From NCBI GenBank assembly GCA_043731355.1, contig JAYTJE010000179.1, positions 1-14,238 of the forward strand: 14,238 bases of DNA, in the 5' to 3' direction. The DNA comes from GWC2-56-14 sp043731355 (GTDB lineage Bacteria; Nitrospirota; UBA9217). The position numbers and the translations under genes are program-made. Below are positions 1 through 7,068 of this stretch, piece after piece. Numbering within the stretch: the stretch's first letter is position 1; every line of letters starts with the position of its first letter. The notes beneath the pieces are model-generated. The model saw only the letters and a program-made list of their open reading frames with translations, searched no databases and was not told where the DNA came from.

Positions 1-90
1 GTAACCTGGATGGGCATTGTTGGTTTTGTGATCGTGCTGTTCACCTACGCGGGCGTGGGGCTTCTGATGAAAAGCTCGCATGAGTTTTAA
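1..90 (+). CDS. ccsA: C-terminal end of CcsA/ResC-type cytochrome c assembly protein (partial)
   Basis: Only the last 29 codons are present; the frame is open from the first base and stops at 88-90. The peptide is a hydrophobic segment (WMGIVGFVIVLFTYAGVGLL) followed by a short polar tail ending SSHEF. This matches the final membrane helix of CcsA/CcsB-type System II cytochrome c maturation proteins, which move heme across the membrane and attach it to apocytochrome c with a ResB/Ccs1 partner. The next gene is a ResB-like protein whose start overlaps this reading frame by 11 bases, which supports the call and suggests translational coupling. The family is inferred from a short tail plus the neighbour, so confidence is moderate. 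Confidence 0.6.
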   Translation, partial: VTWMGIVGFVIVLFTYAGVGLLMKSSHEF

Positions 91-808
91 AATGAAAAAT
101 TTCTTTCTTTCACTCAAAACATCGGTCTGGACGCTTTTCGGCCTGGTCATCATTTTTTTCATCGGCTCGTATATGATGCCGGTGCACCGTGACGTGTTCT
201 CCTCCATGAACGACGCTCTTCTGTTCGAATGGGTGAAAAGCGTCGCGTTCCTGAACCTCTGGCAGACCTGGTGGTTCTTCGCCGCCCTGGCGGGGCTGAT
301 CCTGCTCACCATCAACACCCTCTTCTGCAGCTTTCAGGCGATCCGGGGGAAATGGTCACGCTCCGACCTCCTCCTCCGCATCTCGCCGCAGATCATCCAC
401 ATCGGGTTCCTGTTCATCCTGCTGGCGCATTTGCTCGGAGCGGGATGGGGATACAAACTCTCGGGGATAATGCCTGAAGGGGGTTTCGCGCGCCTGCCTG
501 AAGACAGAGCGCTCTCTTTGCAAAAAATAACCGTGGAGACGGACCCCGCAGGATACATGCGGAAATGGTCCGCCAATGTTTCCTTGTATGAGAACAATGA
601 GGTCGTGATACGCGGCACGCTCGGCCCGAACAAACCGCTGTTCTACAAGGGCGTCGGCATCTACCTCAAGAGCCTCGATTTCGAACGGGGCCCGGCTGCC
701 TTGCTCATGATCAACAAGGACCCCGGTGCAATATGGGCGTTGATCGGCAGTATTCTGTTCATGCTTGGGTCGATCTCGTTGCTTTTTCTCAAATGGAAAA
801 AGGCGTAG
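80..808 (+). CDS. resB: ResB-like cytochrome c biogenesis protein
   Basis: A 242-residue membrane protein of the short ResB/Ccs1 type, the partner of CcsA in System II cytochrome c maturation. Four hydrophobic segments are visible at about 13-33, 62-84, 102-122 and 216-236. The family-like TWWFFAALAGLILLTINTLF stretch lies at 63-82. Histidines H36, H107 and H117 lie in or near the first three helices and could take part in heme handling. A periplasmic region of roughly 95 residues lies between helices 3 and 4 and contains PNKPLFYKGVGIYLKSL, similar to the end of ResB soluble domains. At 242 residues it is much shorter than classical ResB (usually over 450). The start may be ATG at 80 or ATG at 92; neither has a strong Shine-Dalgarno. 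It follows the CcsA end directly and precedes mnmA by 13 bases. Confidence 0.78.
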   Translation: MSFKMKNFFLSLKTSVWTLFGLVIIFFIGSYMMPVHRDVFSSMNDALLFEWVKSVAFLNLWQTWWFFAALAGLILLTINTLFCSFQAIRGKWSRSDLLLRISPQIIHIGFLFILLAHLLGAGWGYKLSGIMPEGGFARLPEDRALSLQKITVETDPAGYMRKWSANVSLYENNEVVIRGTLGPNKPLFYKGVGIYLKSLDFERGPAALLMINKDPGAIWALIGSILFMLGSISLLFLKWKKA

Positions 809-821
809 GTAAAAATGCCTT

Positions 822-1862
822 ATGAAAAAACGTGTTCTCGTAGCAATGAGCGGTGGCGTTGACAGCTCCGTGACCGCGGCGCTGCTCCTGCGGCAGGGCA
901 TGACTGTCGAAGGCGTCACCATGAAGCTGACTGCGGGCTTGTGCTGCGACATTGCCTCTGCCCAGGCCGTCTGCAACCACCTCGGCATCCGGCACCGCAT
1001 GATCGATGCCCAGTCATCATTCGAGCAGAACGTGGTTCAGGATTTTATTGCCGAGTACCGCATCGGCCGCACCCCAAACCCCTGCATCAAATGCAACGAC
1101 CTCATTAAGTTTCAGCTGCTTCTGTCCTATGCCCGCGAACAGGGTTTTGACGCGCTCGCCACCGGCCACTATGCCCGCGTTGAACAGGATGCGGCGTCAT
1201 CCCGATTTCTGCTGAAAAAAGGCATCGACCCCGGCAAAGACCAGAGCTACTTTCTGTACCGTCTGACGCAGGACCAGCTCAGGAGCGTGCTGTTTCCGCT
1301 CGGCGGAATGCACAAGACCGGGGTTCGAGAGCTCGCGCGCAAACTCGACCTCCCTGCCGCCGAACGACCGGAAAGCCAGGAGATCTGCTTTGTGCCGAAT
1401 GACGATTATCGCGCTTTCTTGAAAGAGCACGCGCCAACACTGCTTCTTCCGGGAGAGCTGGTGATGACCGATGGAAAGATCGTTGGCAAACATGACGGCA
1501 TCGCCCTCTTTACGGTGGGACAGCGCAGGAAACTCGGCGTTGCCGCAGGCGAGCGGCTGTATGTGGTGCGGATAGAAAAAGAAACGAACCGGGTCGTGCT
1601 CGGAAATCTTTCAGAACTGCAGACCAGTGAACTGCTCGTGTCCGATCCCTCGTGGACCATGACGGACGAACCCACAGCTCCCCTTGAGGCAACGGTCAAG
1701 ATCCGTTATCGATCACCCTTTGTTCCAGCGGTCGTCCTGCCAATTGACAACAACACGCTTCGCGTCATCTTGAAACAACCCGTTCCCGGTGTCTGCCCGG
1801 GCCAGTCCGCGGTGTTCTATGATGGGGACATTGTCGTGGGAGGAGGGACCATTCAGAAGTAA
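822..1862 (+). CDS. mnmA: tRNA-specific 2-thiouridylase MnmA
   Basis: A 346-residue cytoplasmic enzyme that thiolates U34 of the tRNAs for Lys, Glu and Gln, using ATP to adenylate the base and a persulfide relay for sulfur. The ATP-pyrophosphatase PP-loop SGGVDSS lies at residues 10-16. The catalytic pair fits the family: C88 in NPCIKCN and C189 in SQEICFVPNDD. A conserved TVGQRRKLGV block is at 231-240 and a C-terminal beta-barrel ends in GGGTIQK. The region after the PP-loop (MKLTAGLCCDIASAQ) looks a few residues shorter than in many homologues, but nothing catalytic is missing. Start ATG 822 has only a weak upstream AGG, so translation is probably coupled to the ResB-like gene 13 bases upstream. 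Base composition is GC-rich, as expected for a core gene. Confidence 0.96.
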   Translation: MKKRVLVAMSGGVDSSVTAALLLRQGMTVEGVTMKLTAGLCCDIASAQAVCNHLGIRHRMIDAQSSFEQNVVQDFIAEYRIGRTPNPCIKCNDLIKFQLLLSYAREQGFDALATGHYARVEQDAASSRFLLKKGIDPGKDQSYFLYRLTQDQLRSVLFPLGGMHKTGVRELARKLDLPAAERPESQEICFVPNDDYRAFLKEHAPTLLLPGELVMTDGKIVGKHDGIALFTVGQRRKLGVAAGERLYVVRIEKETNRVVLGNLSELQTSELLVSDPSWTMTDEPTAPLEATVKIRYRSPFVPAVVLPIDNNTLRVILKQPVPGVCPGQSAVFYDGDIVVGGGTIQK

Positions 1863-1887
1863 GGTGCTACTATAGTACCTTTTCCTT
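1863..1887 (+). terminator. Possible weak intrinsic terminator after mnmA
   Basis: Immediately after the mnmA stop, 1863-1869 can pair with 1873-1879 (7 bp, one G-T pair, 3-base loop), followed by TTTTCCTT at 1880-1887. The stem is short and AT-rich, so termination would be inefficient. The same bases overlap the promoter region of the next gene, and half of this stem also belongs to a longer-range inverted repeat with 1908-1917, so the role is uncertain. Confidence 0.3.
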
Positions 1888-1914
1888 GTATCAGTAATTC
1901 TTTTTTGCTATAGT
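1886..1914 (+). promoter_or_regulatory. Sigma70-like extended -10 promoter for the protease unit
   Basis: The -10 element TATAGT at 1909-1914 matches TATAAT at five of six bases and is preceded by TG at 1906-1907 with one base between, an extended -10. A 17-base spacer leads back to TTGTAT at 1886-1891 (TTG conserved) as a weak -35. Predicted initiation is near 1921. The Shine-Dalgarno-like AGAGG at 1928-1932 and ATG at 1944 follow. This gives the protease gene its own promoter, independent of mnmA. Confidence 0.6.
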
Positions 1915-1943
1915 AGCGTCATCCTGTAGAGGTCATCAATCAT

Positions 1944-3128
1944 ATGAGCCTGATTAACGAATACTTAGCCATTCTCCGCAAATCCAACATAAATGGATTA
2001 GAAATCGAGTTGCGGCGTTTGATCGGTGAATACAATAAACTTCGTGCAACATATCTCTTTGTCTACGCCTCTGCGGTTGGCAAACCAATCCCGAATATTG
2101 CACTCGACCAAGCTGACTACTATATTATCAGAGATTTTCTTTCTGATAAAAACAGTATCAAAAAAGTCGATGTTTATATTGAGACGCCTGGCGGCAGCGG
2201 TGAAGCTGCGGAAGAAATTGTACTTTTTCTCAGAAAACATTTTGACACCGTCTCTTTTGTCGTTTCCGGGGAAGCAAAAAGCGCAGGCACACTGATTGTC
2301 CTTTCTGGTGACGAGATCCTGATGACGGAAACCGGCAGCCTCGGTCCTATTGACGCTCAAATGAAAATCGGTCGATCCGTTATTTCTGCCTATGACTACA
2401 TGGAATGGGTCAACCAGACGCGGGATGATGCAGAGAAAAATAATCGTCTCAATCCGTTTGATGCGACAATGGTTGCGCAGATAACCCCTGGGGAGTTAGG
2501 GAGCGTCTACCATGCCTTGAAATTTGCCGAGGACCTCGTCGTTGACTGGCTTGTCAAATATAAGTTCAAAAAATGGGAAAAGACGGAAACTCGCGGCGTT
2601 CCTGTAACCGCCGAAATGAAAAGCAGGCGCGCATCGGAAATTGCCCAAGCATTGAGTAATCATGCAAAATGGCGTTCGCATGGAAGATCGATCAAGATTG
2701 AGGACTTGGAGGAGATCAACCTCAAGATCGCATGCGTCGATGATGATCCGAAGCTGGCAGATATCGTATATCGAATCCAGATGGTTTGCAGACTCATTTT
2801 TGACTCGTCACCTATTTATAAAATATTCGCAACTGCCGAGGCAAAACTATCCAAACAAGGTGCTCCTGCCGGGTTGGCAGCGCAAAATATACCCGCTCAG
2901 GCGATGGATGTAGTTCAAATAGAACAACTATGCCCTAAATGTAAGGCCCTACATAAGCTTTATGCGAAGTTCGTTCAAAATCCACAAATCGACAAAGAAT
3001 TGAGCACACAGGGCTTTACACCATTCCCCAAAGATGGTAAGATTAAGTGTAAGTGTGGATTCAGCATGGATCTTCTCGGGATAAAAAATCAGTTAGAATT
3101 GCAGACCGGAAGAAAAATAATTCCGTAA
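1944..3128 (+). CDS. SDH/ClpP-superfamily serine protease with C-terminal zinc ribbon
   Basis: A 394-residue protein with a ClpP/crotonase-fold core of the serine dehydrogenase proteinase (SDH_sah, SppA-like) type. Strand VDVYIETPGGSGEAAEEI at 75-92 forms the oxyanion-hole region. S113 in SGEAKSAGTL is the probable nucleophile, and TGSLGPIDAQ at 130-139 is the usual following block. H246 in SHGRSI may correspond to the family histidine. No signal peptide or clear transmembrane helix is seen, so a cytoplasmic enzyme is likely; substrate unknown. Residues about 330-371 add a probable zinc ribbon, CPKC (C330, C333) paired with CKC (C369, C371). The gene is AT-richer than its neighbours: hand counts of 60-base rows gave 47% GC at 2041-2100 and 33% at 2101-2160. 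It has its own promoter and runs into a small gene 13 bases downstream, suggesting a transferred two-gene unit. Confidence 0.8.
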   Translation: MSLINEYLAILRKSNINGLEIELRRLIGEYNKLRATYLFVYASAVGKPIPNIALDQADYYIIRDFLSDKNSIKKVDVYIETPGGSGEAAEEIVLFLRKHFDTVSFVVSGEAKSAGTLIVLSGDEILMTETGSLGPIDAQMKIGRSVISAYDYMEWVNQTRDDAEKNNRLNPFDATMVAQITPGELGSVYHALKFAEDLVVDWLVKYKFKKWEKTETRGVPVTAEMKSRRASEIAQALSNHAKWRSHGRSIKIEDLEEINLKIACVDDDPKLADIVYRIQMVCRLIFDSSPIYKIFATAEAKLSKQGAPAGLAAQNIPAQAMDVVQIEQLCPKCKALHKLYAKFVQNPQIDKELSTQGFTPFPKDGKIKCKCGFSMDLLGIKNQLELQTGRKIIP

Positions 3129-3141
3129 AAGGTGAGCCACT

Positions 3142-3321
3142 ATGAAGACGAAAGAGAAAAAGATGAATTCATCAGAAGAAAAGGCACTCCTCACGTTCCT
3201 TCAGCGAACCAAAGAAGGGAAATATGCCAAGATAGATGAGAATTCGCTTACCTATACGAGGATCAGGATTCAGAGGGAAGAGGCATATTCCGATGAGGAG
3301 TATGTGTACAGCGTGAGATAA
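3142..3321 (+). CDS. Small highly charged protein of unknown function (59 aa)
   Basis: A 59-codon frame from ATG 3142 to TAA 3319-3321. A strong Shine-Dalgarno AAGGTGAG at 3129-3136 sits 5 bases before the ATG and supports real translation. The protein is rich in Lys, Arg and Glu (starts MKTKEKKMNSSEEKALLTFL), has no hydrophobic segment and no cysteines, and ends in alternating charged and aromatic residues (EEYVYSVR). I do not recognise a family. It lies 13 bases after the protease stop, before one strong terminator, so the two are almost certainly co-transcribed. It could be an adaptor, inhibitor or substrate of the protease, which is speculation from position only. Confidence 0.65.
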   Translation: MKTKEKKMNSSEEKALLTFLQRTKEGKYAKIDENSLTYTRIRIQREEAYSDEEYVYSVR

Positions 3322-3351
3322 CCTCTCTTGAACGCATTTAAACTGCACATC

Positions 3352-3387
3352 TAACGGCCACGTATTTACGTGGCCGTTATCTTTTTA
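3352..3387 (+). terminator. Strong rho-independent terminator
   Basis: Bases 3352-3363 pair perfectly with 3368-3379 (12 bp, GC-rich core CGGCCACG, 4-base loop ATTT), followed by a T-rich tract at 3380-3387. It ends the plus-strand protease unit. The converging minus-strand operon ends at 3408; on that strand the hairpin is not followed by a T tract, so it would work less well in that direction. Confidence 0.88.
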
Positions 3388-3407
3388 TAGGACAGTTGTA
3401 CACATAG

Positions 3408-4109
3408 TTATTTCTTCCGCAGAGTATCAATGAGCACCCAATAGCCCGGTGCTTGTTCATAGTTCCAGTTCGTCCATCCATTCGTCGGTCGTTTTTTGAT
3501 CGCAAATCCGGCAAGGGACGGTGATGTGTAAACGTTACCGCCATATAAAATAGATCCATCTTTTCTGACTATGGCTTTGAACGTCTTATTTTTATAACGC
3601 AGTCGGATTTCTGTTCTTTTAGGAAAGTACCCTGCAAGCACCGATTTGCGTCCCTTTTGTTGCATTTCGCGTTTAGGTTTGACTACCGGCTTTTCGTCTT
3701 CGTCACCAAGCAACGCGGCACGCTTTTTCTTCCATGCGATGTCCACTTGTTTTTTGAACCGTGGCTTCAAATTATCCGAATTCATGAAGTTGCCGGATTG
3801 TTTATTCCCTTTTGGCGCGGATATCTTCAGGAGGAGTGTTTCAAGCTCGTGCAGATGAGAATCGTTGATCGTGAAGTACACGCTGAAGGTATCCCAGGTT
3901 TGCGCATGGCGATCTTTGAGATGCGATTTTAGTCTGTTGCGCAGGTTCGACGCAAGACCGACATAGTAAAGATTTCCTTTTCTATAAAGAGCATAAACGC
4001 CGTGGCGCCCTTTCACGTATTCTTTCAAGATGCCCTGGTACTCGTCCAGCGCCGCGCGAGACAAGTTTTCCAGATGCTGGCAAACAAGTTGGCCTTTATT
4101 CTTAGCCAT
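3408..4109 (-). CDS. GIY-YIG nuclease with C-terminal RAMA-like domain
   Basis: A 233-residue protein in two parts. Residues about 35-95 form a GIY-YIG nuclease: GVY at 37-39, YVG at 49-51, NLRNRLKSHLK at 55-65 holding the expected arginine and histidine, and a metal-binding glutamate candidate in HELETLLLKI (E88/E90). A basic linker (about 115-160) leads to a C-terminal domain with RAMA/DUF4357-like features: YKNKTFKAIVRKDGSILYGG, then YTSPSLAGFAI and NGWTNWNY, ending WVLIDTLRKK. RAMA domains are predicted readers of modified DNA found with methylases and nucleases. The gene starts 3 bases after the MmeI-like stop, and its Shine-Dalgarno AAGGAG overlaps the last codons of that gene, so the two are translationally coupled. 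The domain calls are from motif reading, not alignment. Confidence 0.8.
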   Translation of the reverse strand: MAKNKGQLVCQHLENLSRAALDEYQGILKEYVKGRHGVYALYRKGNLYYVGLASNLRNRLKSHLKDRHAQTWDTFSVYFTINDSHLHELETLLLKISAPKGNKQSGNFMNSDNLKPRFKKQVDIAWKKKRAALLGDEDEKPVVKPKREMQQKGRKSVLAGYFPKRTEIRLRYKNKTFKAIVRKDGSILYGGNVYTSPSLAGFAIKKRPTNGWTNWNYEQAPGYWVLIDTLRKK

Positions 4110-4112
4110 GGT

Positions 4113-6953
4113 TTATTTACTCCTTTTTTTCTTAAGTGGTTTGGCTGTTTCCGGCGCAGGGAGCAGACTCGTGTACTTATGGTACAACTCGAACAAAAAC
4201 GCCACCCGTTCCGCATCAGAGGCGAAGGTCTTCTTCCCATAGGCGGCATCAACGGCCTTATCAAGCACCTGATGCGCTTTACGAAGGTCCGGAGGCATGG
4301 CAACGGGATCATAGAGATCGGCGAGTGAAGCGTCAGGATGTGCGGAACGGGCATCGAGTACGGTCTGTGCGGCTTCTTCGATCGCTGCCTGCTGTTTTTC
4401 GGCAGGATCGCTCGGCCAGGGGTAGTTGTTGTAAACAATGTCTTTTGAATAGCGATAATCGCTTTTCAACCGACCGCAAACGGACCTAACCCAGGCCATA
4501 TGCATACCCGAAGATAGCATCCCGAAGTGATAAAGCTTTGCATTCGGCACGATTTTAACCAGATTACTGGACAGTGTGCTCGGCTTCATAAAACCCATCG
4601 GAATGTAGTTCCGTCGTTCGGATGAAACCTCTGGAATCACCAGATAAGGCTTTGCGGGAATATTCTCCACGTGAAAGCGCGTCGGAGTATCCGCGAGCTT
4701 ACGTGTAGGCGCACTCTTGCTCGCCAGACGGAATGCGCGCACAGCTTCCACACGCTTCATCGCTTCCGGCATTTGGCGCAGTTCTTCGGGCGGGCAATCT
4801 CCCAACCAAAGACACCATCTCTCATAATTGTTGATGAATTCGTCGGAGCCGATCCAGCGTCGAAACCATTGCTTGGCCTTCGGCTCCAGTTTCAGAAAGG
4901 CGGCCTTTTCTTCCGTGGTGAAAAGATAGTTGCCGCCGTCGATAGGCTTATTCCCAATTCCGATTTCCGGTACGTTGCATAGCGGCTGGTCGCGGCGAAG
5001 TAGTACAAGGTCGAGCGCATCCACGAGATAGGGATTGATGTTTCCCGCCTCCGTCGCATGAGCCTCTCCCTTGATGTGCTCATAGTCGTAAATGGTCTTG
5101 CGGTCGGTATCGTGTAAGGCAAAACCGATGATAACGCAATGTACCGCTGCTTTGCCTCGTGCCTCGTTGCTCCAGCTAAAAGTACGATGAGCAAAATGTA
5201 TCTTTACCCCATTCCGAAGAAGGTCTGACCAGAGAGCGCCCACCTGCTCGCCTTGTGTAATTGAATTGGTGGAAACAAAGGCGATTTTTATCCGCTCTCG
5301 TGGCGCTTTCTGTGCGCCGTTCATAGCATCGAGCATAGCGGAAAGCTTTTCGTCGCCTTTTACATAACTGACGGCCTTTTTGTACCATGCCGTCACATAG
5401 TCAAGCACGCCGGCGTTTGCGACATTACCGAAAACACGTTCCATATCCGCACGTTGAGAGTCATTCAGAAATTTGGAGCCCACAAACGGCGGATTGCCGA
5501 GAACGTAGTCAACAAGCTCGGCGGAGATGACCTTGTTCCAATCCATTTGCAAAGCATTGCCGCAATGGATCGACGCCGAGTGAATGAGCGGCAGGCGGCG
5601 GAAGTACTGGCCGAACTCCTCGGACACCAGCATGTTCATCTGGTGGTCCGTGAGCCAGAGCGCGACCTGGGCGATCTGGGCCGGGAACTCCTCAATCTCG
5701 ATGCCGTAGAACTGGTTCACATCCACCTGCACGAGCTGGAATATATCCAGGTGCATCTGGCCCGTTGCGCGGGCGGCGCGCAGAATTTCGAGTTCGAGCA
5801 GGCGCAGTTCCCGGTAGGCGATGACGAGAAAGTTTCCACACCCGCAGGCGGGATCGAAGAATTTCAGGCGGGCGATCTTTTTAAGCAGCTCGTAGAGTTT
5901 ATTGCTGTTGCGCTTTATGGCATGAAATTCCGCCCTGAGATCGTCGAGGAACAGCGGTTTGATGAGCTTGAGGATATTCTCTTCACTGGTGTAGTGAGCG
6001 CCGAGATTACGGCGGCGTGCCGAACCTTCCTCGTCAATAACGCACTGAAACAGCGCACCGAAGATGGCCGGAGATATGCGGCCCCAATCAAGAGCGCAGC
6101 AATCAAGAAGCTGCGCGCGCATCGTGCTGTCGCAGGCCGGGATCGGAAGCGCCTCTTCAAACAGCTTGCCGTTCACATAAGGAAATGCGGTAAAGGTTTC
6201 CTTAAGACTTTCCTGACGACGGTCTTCTCTGGTGTTCAGCACTTGAAAGAGCAGTGAAAGCTGCGGACCGAGGTCCGAGCCGTCTTTTTTCGTATTGTTT
6301 TCGAGGAAGTCGCTGAACGCGCCGCGCGGATCGAAAAGCGTCGTGTCCTCGGCAAAGAGGCAGAACAACAGCCGGACAAGCATGAGTTCGAGGTTGTGGC
6401 CGGAGTAGCCGGAAGCCCGCAGCCGGTCATGCAGCTTGCCCATGCGCTCCGCCGCCTTGATGTTAACCGGGTCCTGGGCAGTGATCTTTTGCGTGGTATA
6501 GCCTGCGATGAAGCCGAAATGTTTGATATGTTTATAGAGGTCTTTGAGAGGCAGTTCCGTGCGGGTGTCGGTATCGAGATCATAAAGCCGGATACGCGCG
6601 AAATCCGATACGATAACGTAGTGGGGCAGATCGTCTACGGCAATGCCTTCAAAATATTCCAGCGCCTGTTTGTACGCCGAGTCGAGGTCTTTGCCAAGAG
6701 ATTTGTGCTCCGCGATCAGGGTCCCGCGCCAGAAGAGGTCGATGAACCCGCCCTTGCCGCCCTTTTCCTCGAACCGCGCCCGAGCGCGACGCACCGGCTC
6801 TTCAAAACTCGCCAGCTTCCTTCGATTTAAGCCGAAGACGTTAAAAAACTCATTCCAAAAGGTCTGGGCCTCGGCCCGCTCCGCGACCTCGCCTTCCCAT
6901 TCCCGGGAGAAGGCAAGGGCGCGGTCTTTTATTTCATTCAATGATAATGGCAT
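4113..6953 (-). CDS. MmeI-like type IIL (IIG) restriction-modification enzyme
   Basis: A 946-residue single-chain endonuclease-methyltransferase. The N-terminal PD-(D/E)XK nuclease is seen as D72 in FIDLFWRG and E82-H-K84 in IAEHKS, with the same D-X9-E-X-K spacing as MmeI. A helical spacer follows. The N6-adenine methyltransferase has motif I DPACGCGNFL at about 367-376 and motif IV NPPF at 487-490. The C-terminal half contains a probable target-recognition domain (about 650-850) and a helical tail ending in lysines. Family knowledge: MmeI-type enzymes methylate one strand and cut about 20 bases away. An upstream ATG at 6983 would add ten residues, but a -10-like TATAGT lies within them, so 6953 is preferred. 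All catalytic motifs appear intact. Recognition sequence cannot be read from here. A downstream GIY-YIG-RAMA gene is coupled. Confidence 0.87.
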   Translation of the reverse strand: MPLSLNEIKDRALAFSREWEGEVAERAEAQTFWNEFFNVFGLNRRKLASFEEPVRRARARFEEKGGKGGFIDLFWRGTLIAEHKSLGKDLDSAYKQALEYFEGIAVDDLPHYVIVSDFARIRLYDLDTDTRTELPLKDLYKHIKHFGFIAGYTTQKITAQDPVNIKAAERMGKLHDRLRASGYSGHNLELMLVRLLFCLFAEDTTLFDPRGAFSDFLENNTKKDGSDLGPQLSLLFQVLNTREDRRQESLKETFTAFPYVNGKLFEEALPIPACDSTMRAQLLDCCALDWGRISPAIFGALFQCVIDEEGSARRRNLGAHYTSEENILKLIKPLFLDDLRAEFHAIKRNSNKLYELLKKIARLKFFDPACGCGNFLVIAYRELRLLELEILRAARATGQMHLDIFQLVQVDVNQFYGIEIEEFPAQIAQVALWLTDHQMNMLVSEEFGQYFRRLPLIHSASIHCGNALQMDWNKVISAELVDYVLGNPPFVGSKFLNDSQRADMERVFGNVANAGVLDYVTAWYKKAVSYVKGDEKLSAMLDAMNGAQKAPRERIKIAFVSTNSITQGEQVGALWSDLLRNGVKIHFAHRTFSWSNEARGKAAVHCVIIGFALHDTDRKTIYDYEHIKGEAHATEAGNINPYLVDALDLVLLRRDQPLCNVPEIGIGNKPIDGGNYLFTTEEKAAFLKLEPKAKQWFRRWIGSDEFINNYERWCLWLGDCPPEELRQMPEAMKRVEAVRAFRLASKSAPTRKLADTPTRFHVENIPAKPYLVIPEVSSERRNYIPMGFMKPSTLSSNLVKIVPNAKLYHFGMLSSGMHMAWVRSVCGRLKSDYRYSKDIVYNNYPWPSDPAEKQQAAIEEAAQTVLDARSAHPDASLADLYDPVAMPPDLRKAHQVLDKAVDAAYGKKTFASDAERVAFLFELYHKYTSLLPAPETAKPLKKKRSK

Positions 6954-6972
6954 GGGTGATTGCAATGAAAGT

Positions 6973-6978
6973 ACTATA
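6973..6978 (-). promoter_or_regulatory. Probable -10 element for the restriction-modification operon
   Basis: On the minus strand TATAGT reads from 6978 to 6973, five of six bases matching TATAAT, and would start transcription near 6966, about 13 bases before the ATG at 6953. No convincing -35 is found 16-18 bases upstream, so the promoter may need an activator or be weak. Its position argues against the longer start at 6983. Confidence 0.45.
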
Positions 6979-7034
6979 ACCATGGGCTAAATGCAAGGAG
7001 AACATCGATCCGCAATGAGCGCGATGGTTACGGC

Positions 7035-7063
7035 TTGACAACCGTTATTCCCTTCGGTATATT
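7035..7063 (+). promoter_or_regulatory. Near-consensus sigma70 promoter of the modE-tup operon
   Basis: TTGACA at 7035-7040 is a perfect -35; a 17-base spacer leads to TATATT at 7058-7063 (five of six). Initiation is expected at about 7069-7070, exactly where the ATG of the regulator lies, implying a leaderless transcript. A strong core promoter that overlaps an operator is typical of a repressed gene. Confidence 0.85.
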
Positions 7064-7066
7064 ACG
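7043..7066 (+). promoter_or_regulatory. Candidate ModE-type operator
   Basis: Imperfect palindrome with half sites CGTTATT (7043-7049) and ATATTACG (7059-7066, reading CGTAATAT on the other strand). CGT and AT pair in register at the two ends; the centre is not symmetrical. ModE operators in other bacteria have CGTTATAT-like ends facing each other, so this resembles a ModE box. It covers the spacer and -10 of the promoter, so binding would block transcription. Resemblance was judged by eye. Confidence 0.5.
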
Positions 7067-7068
7067 CT

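Noticed and set aside
356..1000. 214-codon minus-strand frame
   Set aside because: Antisense to the ResB-like gene and the start of mnmA, both of which have clear family motifs.
5454..6257. Long open frame of 267 codons on the plus strand
   Set aside because: It is antisense to the methyltransferase part of the MmeI-like gene, whose motifs are intact; the frame reflects GC-rich codon structure.
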